Positions 36,220 through 44,974 of a stretch of 64,000 nucleotides of DNA are shown in pieces. How positions within the stretch are numbered: the stretch's first letter is position 1; the number at the start of each line of letters is the position of its first letter. The notes beneath the pieces are model-generated. The model made no database searches. It was not told where the DNA came from and saw only the letters and a program-made list of their open reading frames with translations. A program made the translations under genes and the position numbers. Source of the stretch: Oceanibacterium hippocampi (GTDB lineage: Bacteria; Pseudomonadota; Alphaproteobacteria; Sneathiellales; Sneathiellaceae); NCBI RefSeq assembly GCF_900172325.1, contig NZ_FWFR01000003.1, positions 186,001 through 250,000 on the forward strand, given 5' to 3'.

Positions 36220-37248
36220 CTATTTCGCTTCCGGCGGGATGAGGTCCTCGGGAATATCGAAGCCAGCTTCCCTGTAGTAGCGATAGGCCCCGGCATGCAG
36301 CGGGAAGTTCATGTAATCGAACACGGAATCCCGGTTCACGTTCTTGAGCCAGGCGGCGTTGCCGTGGAATTCCGCGAGATTCTCGAAGATCGCCTTCGTC
36401 ATGTTGTAGACGATCTCCTCACTGACCCCGACATGGGTCGCGAGGCCCGCTTGCGTGCCGACCGTCGTCACGTCCTCCTGGTTGATCTGACGGTCGCCAT
36501 AGGTACCGGCGGCGATGGTCTCGACCGTCCGTCCCGGCGTGCCGAGCGCCTTCTTGACCCCTTCGCTGTCCATCTTGTCGGCCGGGATGCCGAGCAGCCG
36601 GATCTTGTCGGACACCGCGAACTGCTCGATCTGCGGGCTCGGAACCGATGTCAGCCCCACATAGACGTCGAGCTGGCGGTCCTGGAAGGCCTGCGCGGCC
36701 GAGTTCCAGTCGAGCTTGGCTTCCTCGAAGTCGACACCCGGTTCATAGCCGGTGACACCCTTGATGATCTGGCTGGTGACGACACGCGCAGCGCCTTTCG
36801 GCGGCCCGATGAAGACCCGCTTGCCCTTGATGTCCTCGAGGCTGTTGATGCCCGAATCCGAGTAGGTGACCATGTGATAGGCACCGATCGGATAGTTGAT
36901 GATGCCGCGGAGCTTCTTGAACAGTTCCGGCGCCTCGGGCGCGTTCTTGAACATCGCCTGGCCGTTGGCCATGAAATGGTTGATGGTCATCGAGGCCAGG
37001 TAGAGATCGACGTCGCCCTTCGCCGCGTCGATCGCCATGCGCACGGCGGTCTTGCCGGAGGAAACCTGAATCTCGTAGGGAAGATGCTTCTGCACGACCC
37101 CGCTGAAGGCCACCGAGAAGACATAGGCCGACGATCCTGGCGCCAGCGTGTCCATCTTCAGATAGGTCTTGTCGGCCGCCTCCGCGCCGCCGATCGCGAA
37201 CGCCGCCGCGCCGAACCCGGCGAGCATTGCCTGTTTCAATCTGGTCAT
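36220..37248 (-). CDS. TAXI-family TRAP transporter binding protein
   Basis: A 342-residue periplasmic binding protein of the TAXI branch. The signal peptide (LKQAMLAGFGAAAFAIGGAE) precedes TYLKMDTLAPGSSAYVFSVA, the TAXI-type ligand region. ISSLEDIKGKRVFIGPPKGA-like sequence (here INSLEDIKGKRVFIGPPKGA, near 140) is the standard hinge motif. ATG 37248 has GGAGGGA upstream; the longer open frame before it is out-of-frame permease sequence. It delivers a carboxylate to the fused permease encoded 26 bases upstream. The ligand is unknown; TAXI proteins bind glutamate, 2-oxoglutarate and other acids. Confidence 0.92.
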   Translation of the reverse strand: MTRLKQAMLAGFGAAAFAIGGAEAADKTYLKMDTLAPGSSAYVFSVAFSGVVQKHLPYEIQVSSGKTAVRMAIDAAKGDVDLYLASMTINHFMANGQAMFKNAPEAPELFKKLRGIINYPIGAYHMVTYSDSGINSLEDIKGKRVFIGPPKGAARVVTSQIIKGVTGYEPGVDFEEAKLDWNSAAQAFQDRQLDVYVGLTSVPSPQIEQFAVSDKIRLLGIPADKMDSEGVKKALGTPGRTVETIAAGTYGDRQINQEDVTTVGTQAGLATHVGVSEEIVYNMTKAIFENLAEFHGNAAWLKNVNRDSVFDYMNFPLHAGAYRYYREAGFDIPEDLIPPEAK

Positions 37249-37274
37249 TCCGTTCCCTCCAGTTTTTTCTGGTT

Positions 37275-39215
37275 TCAGTTTCGTTTTCCGTGCGCCGCGC
37301 TGCCGGACGCCAGGGTCTCGCGCGGGGCGAATTTCTGCCGCAGCAGCATGTCGTAGGCGACGATGAGGGCGCCGAGCCCGCAGGCCGCCAGCGACACGGG
37401 GATGAAGCCCGGCAGGATGAGGGCGGCGCAAAGCAGCCGGCCGATCCGTGACCAGGGCGCGAGCGACAGCCGCTCGAACCCGGCGAAGGCGGTCGCTGTC
37501 AGCCATAGCGCGGCGCCGAACCGGACCATCACCCAGACGAAGTTCGCCAGGTCGAAATCGAGAATGAGCAGCAGGTCCGGCTCGTAGACGAACACGAACG
37601 GGATGATGAAGCCGGCGACCGAGAGCTGCGCCGCCACGAGCGCGGTCGTGAACGGATTCGCCCCGGCGATCGGCGCGGCCGCGAAGGCGGCCAGCGCGAC
37701 CGGCGGGGTGATCGCCGAAAGCACCCCGAAGTAGAGCACGAACATGTGCAGTGCGAGCACCGGCACACCGAGATTGCGGATCGCCGGCCCCATCACGAGC
37801 ACGATGATCAGATAGGCCGGTAACGTCGGCATCCCCATGCCGAGCGCCAGGCAGGCCAGCATCGTGAGCAGCAGGCTGAGGAACAGGTTGCCCTCGCCGA
37901 TCACCGAAATCAGGCTCGCGAACTTGAGACCGAAACCGGTCAGGTTGAGCACGCCCAGTACGACCCCGATGCCGGCGACGGCGATCACGATGGTGGCGCC
38001 CGTCCGGCCGCCGGCGGCAAGCATGCCGAGGACCCGCCCCGGCTTCCTGCGGAAATCCGGATTGATCAGGAACGCCAGGACCAGCACCGTCACGGTCGCC
38101 CAGAAACCGGCCATGGCAGCCGTTCTGCCCATCGTCAGCACGATGATTATCGCCGCGATCGGGCCGGCCACCATGAGGCCGTTCAGCCAGTCGCGGCGAT
38201 TGGGCGTGACGAGATCCTCGGCCGGCGTCGGCCGGATGCCGAGCCGACGTGCCTCGAGCCCGACGGAAAGCGCGAGGCTCAGGTAGAACAGGAGCGCCGG
38301 CACCAGTGCCGCGATGCAGATCGACAGGTACGAATAACCGGTCAGATCGGCCATGACGAAGGCCGCCGCGCCCATGACGGGCGGGACGAACTGGCCGCCG
38401 GCGGACGCAGCCGATTCCACGCCGCCGGCGAAAGGCCCGGAGAATCCGCGCTTCTTCACCATCGGGATGGTGAAGGACCCGGTGCCCACGACATTCGCGA
38501 CCACGCTGCCGGACATCGTGCCGAACAGCGCGCTTGCCACGACAGCCGCCTGGGCCGGCCCGCCGCGCGATCGGCCGGTCAGGAAGAAGGCGATCCGGAT
38601 CAGCGCCGCGCCGGCCCCCGATTGCTCGAGCAGGACACCGAACACGATGAAGATGAAGATGATCTGCAGGACCACGCCGGTGGGCATCCCGAAGACGCCC
38701 TGAAGCCCGAACCAGAGGATCTGCATCGTCTGCTCGAGCGAGAAGCCCGAGTGCCGGAAGATCCACGGAAAATGATCGCCATACAGGCAATAGACCAGGA
38801 TCAGGAGCGAGAACAGGAAGAGCGGCCAGCCGAACAACCGCCGAGACAGCTCGAAGATCGCAAGCACGGCGAGCAGCGAGACCGTCAGGTCGTAGGCGCT
38901 GTAGGCCAGCATGATGTCGTCGACATGCTCGTAGGCATTGAACAGCCGTTCGAGCGCGAGCGTGACGACCGCGATGATCGCCACGTCGATGGCGATCAGG
39001 CATGCCGCGACGAGCCGTCGCTTCGGCTTGTGCCGGGAAACGAGCGAGGTGGTCAGGGTAACGACGGCGACCGAGATGCCGACCACGAGGCTGCGATGGA
39101 ACCACGGCTCCCAGACCCCGAAATAGGCGCTGTAGATCGCCTGCAGGGCGAGCCCGAGGCCGAGCGCCGCGGCAAGCAGGCCGCAGGCCTTCGCGAGGCT
39201 GTCGGTCACCGGCAC
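37275..39215 (-). CDS. Fused TRAP transporter permease (4TM + 12TM, TAXI type)
   Basis: A permease of about 646 residues that fuses the small DctQ-like and large DctM-like membrane subunits, as is normal for TAXI systems. It has roughly 16 hydrophobic segments; typical DctM motifs include NVVGTGSFTIPMVKKRGFSG, GGVESAASAGGQFVPPVMGA and LALGMGMPTLPAYLI. The start chosen is GTG 39215, which has GGGAGG six bases upstream and leaves a short lead before the first membrane segment; a longer open frame upstream has no hydrophobic or conserved content. Sodium-driven uptake with the downstream binding protein is expected. Confidence 0.9.
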   Translation of the reverse strand: MPVTDSLAKACGLLAAALGLGLALQAIYSAYFGVWEPWFHRSLVVGISVAVVTLTTSLVSRHKPKRRLVAACLIAIDVAIIAVVTLALERLFNAYEHVDDIMLAYSAYDLTVSLLAVLAIFELSRRLFGWPLFLFSLLILVYCLYGDHFPWIFRHSGFSLEQTMQILWFGLQGVFGMPTGVVLQIIFIFIVFGVLLEQSGAGAALIRIAFFLTGRSRGGPAQAAVVASALFGTMSGSVVANVVGTGSFTIPMVKKRGFSGPFAGGVESAASAGGQFVPPVMGAAAFVMADLTGYSYLSICIAALVPALLFYLSLALSVGLEARRLGIRPTPAEDLVTPNRRDWLNGLMVAGPIAAIIIVLTMGRTAAMAGFWATVTVLVLAFLINPDFRRKPGRVLGMLAAGGRTGATIVIAVAGIGVVLGVLNLTGFGLKFASLISVIGEGNLFLSLLLTMLACLALGMGMPTLPAYLIIVLVMGPAIRNLGVPVLALHMFVLYFGVLSAITPPVALAAFAAAPIAGANPFTTALVAAQLSVAGFIIPFVFVYEPDLLLILDFDLANFVWVMVRFGAALWLTATAFAGFERLSLAPWSRIGRLLCAALILPGFIPVSLAACGLGALIVAYDMLLRQKFAPRETLASGSAAHGKRN

Positions 39216-39303
39216 GACGATCCTCCCGGCGCGGCGAGGCAGCCCTCCTGGCTGGCGCCGTTCGATATCGCCACGGCCGATCTCGGAGCAGAGGGAAGCA
39301 CGA

Positions 39304-39984
39304 TCACGCCCGCCTCTGGCCCTGGTTCGAGAGCAGTTCGAGCGTCCCATCGGACGCCTTGCCGGAAATCGCGCCGACCAGGAAATCGACCAGGTTCGAG
39401 GAAAAGAAGGCGATGTCGAGGGCCCGGTTCTTCGCCTGTTGCGACCGGCTTTCGCGCTCGAAGTTCGACAGGATGTAGACGACGATGCCGGTCACCACGA
39501 GAAGGCGCTGGCGAAGAACACGGTCGGGAATTTCGGGCAGGTTCTGCCGGATCAGGGCGAAGCAGCGCTGGTAACCCTCGTCGAACTTGCCGCTGACGAG
39601 ATGGGCGCCCCGGATTGCCGGGTCGCCATATACCTGCGCGAGGAACTGGATGTAATAGCTCGTCCTGCTGCCCGCCGAGAGGCACTCCGCAAGCGGGAAG
39701 ACGATCGCGGAGACGATCGCGGTCAGATCGGTCGCCTTTCCGGCCTGTTCGATCTCGTCGAGCATCTGCAGCCGGCGGGCATTGATGCCGCGCATCCGCT
39801 GCTCGATGATCGCCTCGATCAGCGCGCCCTTGGATCCGAAGTGGTAATGCAGGGCGGACGTATTCTTCTGACCCGCCGCCTGGTTGATCCGGCGCATCGA
39901 TACGCCATGAATCCCGCTTTCGGCGAACAACTGCTCGGCGGTTTCGATCAGCAAGTCCCGTGTCACGGCCGCGGTCGCGGTCAT
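39304..39984 (-). CDS. TetR-family transcriptional regulator
   Basis: A 226-residue TetR-type repressor. The helix-turn-helix (about 8-55) reads LLIETAEQLFAESGIHGVSM then NTSALHYHFGSKGALIEAII. The rest is helical with a ligand pocket that cannot be assigned. The start is ATG 39984, which has GGAGG six bases upstream; an ATG at 40005 would add seven residues. It precedes the TRAP permease by 88 bases on the same strand, so regulator and importer may be cotranscribed. Two operator-like palindromes lie upstream at 40014-40046. Confidence 0.9.
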   Translation of the reverse strand: MTATAAVTRDLLIETAEQLFAESGIHGVSMRRINQAAGQKNTSALHYHFGSKGALIEAIIEQRMRGINARRLQMLDEIEQAGKATDLTAIVSAIVFPLAECLSAGSRTSYYIQFLAQVYGDPAIRGAHLVSGKFDEGYQRCFALIRQNLPEIPDRVLRQRLLVVTGIVVYILSNFERESRSQQAKNRALDIAFFSSNLVDFLVGAISGKASDGTLELLSNQGQRRA

Positions 39985-40012
39985 CGGCCCCCTCCCCGGC
40001 GGCATCCAGCAT

Positions 40013-40047
40013 CTAAATCATGTGCTTTATTAAGTCATATGATTTAG
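40013..40047. promoter_or_regulatory. Tandem operator-like palindromes upstream of the TetR gene
   Basis: Two 16-base imperfect palindromes stand side by side: TAAATCATGTGCTTTA (40014-40029) and TAAGTCATATGATTTA (40031-40046), both variants of TAAATCATATGATTTA, with centres 17 bases apart. The outer arms CTAAATCAT (40013-40021) and ATGATTTAG (40039-40047) are also an exact inverted repeat. This AT-rich patch in GC-rich DNA has the size and spacing expected for two TetR dimers and lies 30-60 bases before the TetR start. Confidence 0.75.
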
Positions 40048-40129
40048 GACCCGCCGCTTCCTGTCAAGTGGCGCTGTCGGAATATCGCGCGGGCCTCGTA
40101 TCCCCTTGCACCGCGAGCCCTGAGACGTT

Positions 40130-40159
40130 TTGACGCTCTCCTTAATAGGTATTTACAAT
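40130..40159 (+). promoter_or_regulatory. Sigma-70-type promoter for the iron-sulfur repair gene
   Basis: TTGACG (40130-40135) and TACAAT (40154-40159) form a near-consensus -35/-10 pair with an 18-base spacer, 76 bases before the ATG at 40235. The sequence around the -10 (GGTATTTACAATGCTC) loosely resembles an NsrR-type nitric-oxide-responsive site, but the match is too weak to assign. Confidence 0.5.
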
Positions 40160-40234
40160 GCTCATTACGGTTCGATGTAATGGCGAAGGGGGACGGCGCG
40201 GCGGTCGCGCCTCCCGGGAAGAGGAGAGCACGCA

Positions 40235-40927
40235 ATGACCGTCCAGATCCGGCACACGCCCCTGCAGTACCGCGCCGTCGGCGAGATCGCCGCGGCAATG
40301 CCCGGCGCCGTCGACGTGTTCCGCAAGTACAACGTCAACTTCTGCTGTCGCGGGCATCTCGCCCTTGACGAGGCGGCGCGCCAGCGCGGTATCGAAACCG
40401 CCGAGCTGGCGGCGGCGCTCGATGCGCTGGAAGAGATGGAAACGGTGACCGGGAGCCCGGCGAACTGGAGCAGCGACGCGCTGATCGATCATATCCAGAC
40501 GCGCTTCCACGAAACCCATCGACGCGAGCTTGTCGAGCTGATCGAACTCTCGCGCAAGGTCGAGGCCGTCCATGCCGAGCACCCGCGGGTGCCGCGCGGC
40601 CTGGCGCGCCTGCTGCGGCAACTGCAGGGCGAGATCGAGGTGCATATGAAGAAGGAGGAACTCATCCTTTTTCCCGCGATGCGCAGGCGGGCCGGCGGCG
40701 GTCTGGACGAGCCGATCTCCCGGATGCGCCATGAGCATGGCGACCATGGCGACTTTCTCGACCAACTAGCGACGATGACCGAAAGCTTCACCACCCCCGA
40801 CGGGGCCTGCCGGTCATGGCAGGCGCTTTATGCGGGCCTTGCAAAATTCACCGGCGACATGATGGATCATGTCCACCTCGAGAATTTCGTTCTCTTTCCC
40901 CGCTATGAGGAGCCCGCGACATCATGA
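40235..40927 (+). CDS. ric: Di-iron iron-sulfur cluster repair protein (RIC/YtfE/ScdA family)
   Basis: A 230-residue RIC protein. The N-terminal ScdA_N domain carries KYNVNFCCRGHLALDEA with the Cys-Cys pair near residue 36. The C-terminal hemerythrin-like four-helix bundle supplies di-iron ligands in HIQTRFHETHRREL, EVHMKKEELILFPAM, MRHEHGDHGDFL and HVHLENFVLFPRYEE. RIC proteins repair iron-sulfur clusters damaged by nitric oxide or peroxide. A promoter is visible upstream and the ATG has AGAGGAGAG before it. It overlaps the following gene by ATGA. Confidence 0.95.
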   Translation: MTVQIRHTPLQYRAVGEIAAAMPGAVDVFRKYNVNFCCRGHLALDEAARQRGIETAELAAALDALEEMETVTGSPANWSSDALIDHIQTRFHETHRRELVELIELSRKVEAVHAEHPRVPRGLARLLRQLQGEIEVHMKKEELILFPAMRRRAGGGLDEPISRMRHEHGDHGDFLDQLATMTESFTTPDGACRSWQALYAGLAKFTGDMMDHVHLENFVLFPRYEEPATS

Positions 40928-41253
40928 GTGACGATCTCTATCCGAAGGCGACCCGCGCCCTCGCAGACAAGCGCCGGACACTGGCGCCCGACGCCGAGGC
41001 GGCCTTCCGCGCCTTCAGCGAGGCGGCCTTCCGCGAAGGCGTCCTGACGCAGAAGACCAAGCAGCTGATCGCCGTCGCGGTCGCCCATGCGACCCAGTGC
41101 CCCTATTGCATCAAGGGGCATGTCAAGGCCGCCGCCAGGGCAGGGGCGAGCGCGGAGGAGATCATGGAGGCGATCTGGGTCACCGCCGAGATGCGCGCCG
41201 GCGCCGCCGTCGCCCATTCCCTGATCGCCCTCGACACGCTCGGCGACGATTGA
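40924..41253 (+). CDS. Carboxymuconolactone-decarboxylase-family (AhpD-like) protein
   Basis: A 109-residue small helical protein of the CMD family. The redox motif CPYCIKGHVKAA (Cys59-x-x-Cys62 plus nearby His) follows HATQ, the AhpD-like arrangement for peroxidase or disulfide chemistry, not true carboxymuconolactone decarboxylase. It is translationally coupled to the RIC gene by ATGA overlap, so a role in handling oxidative or nitrosative damage is likely. It converges with the Liv fusion gene 22 bases away. Confidence 0.9.
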   Translation: MSDDLYPKATRALADKRRTLAPDAEAAFRAFSEAAFREGVLTQKTKQLIAVAVAHATQCPYCIKGHVKAAARAGASAEEIMEAIWVTAEMRAGAAVAHSLIALDTLGDD

Positions 41254-41275
41254 GGATTTCGAGGCTGTCGGGCCG

Positions 41276-43957
41276 CTAACCGCCGAGATAGGCCCGCAAG
41301 GTCTCGTCCGAGGCGCCAAGCGTTTCCGGATCGCCGGCGGCGACAATTCGGCCGTTCGCCATGACATAGGCATGGTCGGCCATCTGCAGCGCCAACGTTG
41401 CATTCTGCTCGACCAGCAGTATCGCCGTTCCGTTGCGATTGATGTCTCGGATCAGATCGAAAACCGTCTCCACAATCGTCGGCGCGAGGCCCATGCTCGG
41501 CTCGTCCAGCAGCAGCAGCTTCGGCCGGCTGATCAGCGCCCGGGCGATGGCGAGCATCTGCTGTTCTCCGCCCGACAGTGTGCCGGCATTCTGGTCCTTT
41601 CGCTCGGCCAGCCGCGGAAAGCGATCGAGGAGCGTCGCCAGCGTTTCGCGGACCGCAGCCCTGTCGTCGCGGGCATAGGCACCAAGCTGGAGATTTTCCA
41701 GGACGCTCAACTGGGTGAAGATCCCTCTTCCCTCCACCACATGACTGATTCCCTTCCGCATGATCGTTTGCGGTGGCAATCCCGCGATCGGCTCACCGCG
41801 CAGCAATATGGTACCTGCCGCCGGCCGCACGAGACCGGATATGCTCGAAAGGGTGGTCGACTTGCCGGCGCCGTTGGCACCGATCAGGGCAACGACTTCA
41901 CCCTCGTGAACGGCCAGGTCTATCTGCCGGATCGCCTCGACCGGCCCATAGCGCGCGACGACGCCCTGCACGGATAGAATGACGGGGCGTTCCTCCCGGG
42001 GAATCCGCGTTACCGCCGTCGCTGATGGCCGGGTCTCCTTCCGGGTCGTCCCCAAATACGATTCGATAACGCCAGGATCCCGCTGTACCACGGCCGGCAA
42101 GCCGTCGGCGATCAAGGTGCCGAAATTCAGCACCGTGACGTGATCGCACAGGTTCATCACCAGGTGCATATCATGCTCGATCAGCACGACGGTCTTGCCA
42201 AACTCCCGGACGATGTGGCGGATGAAGGCGCCGAACGCGTTGGTCTCCTTCTCGTTCATGCCCGCGACCGGTTCGTCGAGCAGGAGAATGTCGGGCTCGC
42301 TCGCCAGCGCCCGGGCAATCTCGACGCGGCGCTGATCGCCATAGGACAGTGTCCCGGCAAGCCGACCCGCATGGGCATCAAGGCCGAGTGCTTCCAGCAG
42401 GCTCTCGGCGCGCTGGCGAGTTTCCTCTTCCTCCCGCGAATCGAGCCGCAGGGCACATCTGAGAACACCGTTCCGCATGCGGACATGGCGACCGATCATG
42501 ACATTCTCGAGAACCGTCAGGTCGCGGAAAAGACGAATGTTCTGAAACGTGCGCGCGATGCCAAGGCGCGCCAACTGGTGCGGCAGCAGGTCCTGGATCT
42601 CGCGGCCGTTCAGGATGATCTGTCCATCATCCGCCGCGGTGAGTCCGCTGACGATGTTGAACAACGTCGTTTTCCCGGCCCCGTTCGGACCGATGACCGC
42701 GTGGATCATGCCGCGCGCGATCGTGACGCTGACACTGTTGACGGCGATATGGGCGCCGAACCGCTTGGTGACGTTCCGGAGCACCAGCATGGGTTCGTGG
42801 GAGGCCGCAGGCGGCGGCAGGCCCGACGCACCCCGCCGTTGTGGGCCCGCCGACCGCCGACGCGTGAATCGCCAGCCGATGATCTGCCGCGTCACGATCC
42901 CTTCCGGACGCATCAGCAACAGCGCGACCAGCACGGCGCCATAAACCGCCAGACGCCATTCGAAGAGAAAGCGCAGCAACTCCGGCGTCGTGCTGAGAAC
43001 GAGGCTGCCGGCGACCGGCCCCACGAACGTCCCGAACCCACCGAGCATCACGGCCGCGAGCCACTCGATCAGGGCCGACAGTCCGTAGTTCTCCGGACTG
43101 ATGAAGCGGACATAATGCGCCTGGAACCCGCCGGCGAGCCCGGCCAACAAGGCGCCCAGCGTGAAGGTCAGGACGCGCACATGCTTCGTTCGAATTCCAA
43201 GCGTGGCCGCCGCCGTGGGATCGAACCGCACCGCGGCTATCGCCCGGCCGATGCGGCTCCGCATCAGGAAGAAAAGAAGCGTGACAACCACAGCCAGGGT
43301 GAGCTGAAGGTGCCATACCTCGGTATATTTCGGGATGCCGGCAAAACCGAATGCGCCACCGGTGGGCTCGAAGTTCACGAAGAAGATGCGGATGACTTCG
43401 CCGAACCCGAGGGTCGCCAGCGCCAGGTAGATCCGCTGCAACCGAAGCGCCGGATAACTCGCGAGCAGGGCGACGAAGGCGGTGAGCAACGTTCCGGCGA
43501 CAAGCGCCGAGGTGAAGGGCCATTGCAACTCGACCGTGAGCCAGGCCGAACTGTAGGCGCCAATGGCCATGAAACCTGCCTGCGCCAGAGAAAGCTGGCC
43601 GCTGGCGAACGGCAGCCAGACCGATATCGCCATCAGGGCCGCGATGCAAAGCTGCGGCATGGCCGAGCTGGCAGGCGCGAAGCCGGGCACGAGGCCGCCC
43701 AGATAGATCGCGTAGTAGAGGCCGGCTGCCGTGAGCAGAGCGCGGGCGATACCGATCCGGCTTGTGATGCCGGCGCTGGCAAAAAGTTGCAGGCCGAAGA
43801 AGCCCAGCAGCCAGGAGAGCGGTTCGCCGAACTCCACATCCGTCAGCGCATGCTGCAGTCCGAACAGGATCGCGTAGGGCAGAAGCCAGACAACGCCGAG
43901 CAGTACGAAAACGCGGGTGGAAACAGGGGGCATTGGCAAGGACTTCCTCAAGGGCAT
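41276..43957 (-). CDS. LivM-LivG-LivF triple fusion of a Liv-type ABC importer
   Basis: One uninterrupted open frame of about 893 residues carries three importer subunits. About 1-390 is a LivM permease with ~10 membrane segments (SGQLSLAQAGFMAIGAYSS). About 395-640 is a LivG ATPase (Walker A GPNGAGKTTLF near 420, LSYGDQRRVEIARAL near 537, LLLDEPVAGMN, IEHDMHLVM). About 660-893 is a LivF ATPase (Walker A GANGAGKSTTL near 690, LSGGEQQMLAIARAL near 793, LLLDEPSMGLAP). Linkers are Arg/Pro/Ala-rich (RRRSAGPQRRGASGLPPP) and SATAVTRIPREERP. All motifs are intact. LivM-LivG fusions are known; joining LivF too is uncommon. The start could also be ATG 43933. Confidence 0.93.
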   Translation of the reverse strand: MPLRKSLPMPPVSTRVFVLLGVVWLLPYAILFGLQHALTDVEFGEPLSWLLGFFGLQLFASAGITSRIGIARALLTAAGLYYAIYLGGLVPGFAPASSAMPQLCIAALMAISVWLPFASGQLSLAQAGFMAIGAYSSAWLTVELQWPFTSALVAGTLLTAFVALLASYPALRLQRIYLALATLGFGEVIRIFFVNFEPTGGAFGFAGIPKYTEVWHLQLTLAVVVTLLFFLMRSRIGRAIAAVRFDPTAAATLGIRTKHVRVLTFTLGALLAGLAGGFQAHYVRFISPENYGLSALIEWLAAVMLGGFGTFVGPVAGSLVLSTTPELLRFLFEWRLAVYGAVLVALLLMRPEGIVTRQIIGWRFTRRRSAGPQRRGASGLPPPAASHEPMLVLRNVTKRFGAHIAVNSVSVTIARGMIHAVIGPNGAGKTTLFNIVSGLTAADDGQIILNGREIQDLLPHQLARLGIARTFQNIRLFRDLTVLENVMIGRHVRMRNGVLRCALRLDSREEEETRQRAESLLEALGLDAHAGRLAGTLSYGDQRRVEIARALASEPDILLLDEPVAGMNEKETNAFGAFIRHIVREFGKTVVLIEHDMHLVMNLCDHVTVLNFGTLIADGLPAVVQRDPGVIESYLGTTRKETRPSATAVTRIPREERPVILSVQGVVARYGPVEAIRQIDLAVHEGEVVALIGANGAGKSTTLSSISGLVRPAAGTILLRGEPIAGLPPQTIMRKGISHVVEGRGIFTQLSVLENLQLGAYARDDRAAVRETLATLLDRFPRLAERKDQNAGTLSGGEQQMLAIARALISRPKLLLLDEPSMGLAPTIVETVFDLIRDINRNGTAILLVEQNATLALQMADHAYVMANGRIVAAGDPETLGASDETLRAYLGG

Positions 43958-43992
43958 GCTGGAACGCTGCAAAGCCGGCCGGTGGCGGTCTC

Positions 43993-44883
43993 CTAGACCT
44001 TCTCCGCGACCGCTCTGCCGAACAGGCCGGACGGGCGCAGCAGCAAGACGAGAATCATGACGCCGAACGCCACCGCGTCACGCCAGGAGGCATCGAAGTA
44101 GCTCACCGCCATGACCTCGCTCACGCCAATGACGAAGCCCGCGACGACCGCGCCATTGACGCTGCCGAGCCCGCCCAGGATGACAGCGGCCAGGCCCTTG
44201 AGGCTGATTCCGATACCGACGAACGGGCTGATATTGTGGAAATACATGCCAACCAGTACGCCCGCGATGCCTGCAAGCACCGATGACAGGACGAACACCA
44301 GGGCGACGACGGCAACGCGATTGACTCCCATCAACTGGGCGATTCCGGGATTCTCGGCGACCGCGCGGATCGCCAGCCCAAGCCTCGCCTTGCTCAGGAA
44401 GAGGCTCAGTCCGACGGTCAGAATCAGTGTCAGCGAGATGATGAAGATGTTCAGGGCATCGAGCTTGATCGGGCCGATATCGAAGGTCGTCGCGAGAAAG
44501 TCCGGCGTGATATAGGGCTGCTCACGGGCCGAGAAATAGCCGGCGGCAATCTCCTGCAGCAGAATTCCCGCGCCGATCGTACTGACCATCGGAATATGCG
44601 GGTCCACGCCGGATGGCAGCGGGCGGAGCGCGAAACGCTCGATGAGGTAACCGCACAGGCCCGCCGCGATGATCCCGGCCAGAAGCGCACCAGGCAGGCC
44701 GAAGCCCGCTTGCAGGGCGAGCAGCCCGCCGAAGGCTCCAACCATGAAGATCTCGCCCTGGGCCAGATTGATGACGCCGAGAACGCCGAAGACCATCGTC
44801 AGGCCGATGGCCACGAGGCTGTAGGTGCTGCCGAGTATCAGGCCATTGGTGAGCTGCTGAACAAGGAACTGGATTTCGGTCAT
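43993..44883 (-). CDS. LivH-type ABC importer permease (second Liv system)
   Basis: A 296-residue permease, FLVQQLTNGLILGSTYSLVA at the start and VINLAQGEIFMVGAFGGLLA near 40, the usual LivH sequences, with about eight hydrophobic segments and the coupling loop GVNRVAVVALVFVLSSVLAG. It lies between the binding-protein gene and the LivMGF fusion, so the operon order is livK-livH-livMGF. The stop is 35 bases before the fusion gene's start. Confidence 0.95.
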   Translation of the reverse strand: MTEIQFLVQQLTNGLILGSTYSLVAIGLTMVFGVLGVINLAQGEIFMVGAFGGLLALQAGFGLPGALLAGIIAAGLCGYLIERFALRPLPSGVDPHIPMVSTIGAGILLQEIAAGYFSAREQPYITPDFLATTFDIGPIKLDALNIFIISLTLILTVGLSLFLSKARLGLAIRAVAENPGIAQLMGVNRVAVVALVFVLSSVLAGIAGVLVGMYFHNISPFVGIGISLKGLAAVILGGLGSVNGAVVAGFVIGVSEVMAVSYFDASWRDAVAFGVMILVLLLRPSGLFGRAVAEKV

Positions 44884-44911
44884 GACGGCGCCCCGGCGGT
44901 TTGTTCGACCC

Positions 44912-44940
44912 GATCCCGCACATCATCGATGTGCGGGATC
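44912..44940 (-). other. Perfect 13-bp hairpin between livK and livH genes
   Basis: GATCCCGCACATC (44912-44924) and GATGTGCGGGATC (44928-44940) are exact inverted repeats with a three-base loop. The stem stands 34 bases after the binding-protein stop and 28 before the permease start. There is no T tract on the minus strand, so it probably limits read-through or protects the binding-protein mRNA, giving more binding protein than permease. Confidence 0.8.
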
Positions 44941-44974
44941 CTGTTGGGCCAGTTAGCTGGCATCGCGGCACGCG

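Noticed and set aside
36220-39105. A single 961-codon frame covering the TAXI binding protein and much of the permease gene
   Set aside because: Only the last 342 codons encode the binding protein, beginning with a signal peptide and ribosome site at 37248; the earlier part is the permease gene read out of frame.
40150-40165. NsrR binding site upstream of the RIC gene
   Set aside because: Similarity to the known NsrR consensus is partial and could be chance overlap with the -10 box; recorded only as a note with the promoter.
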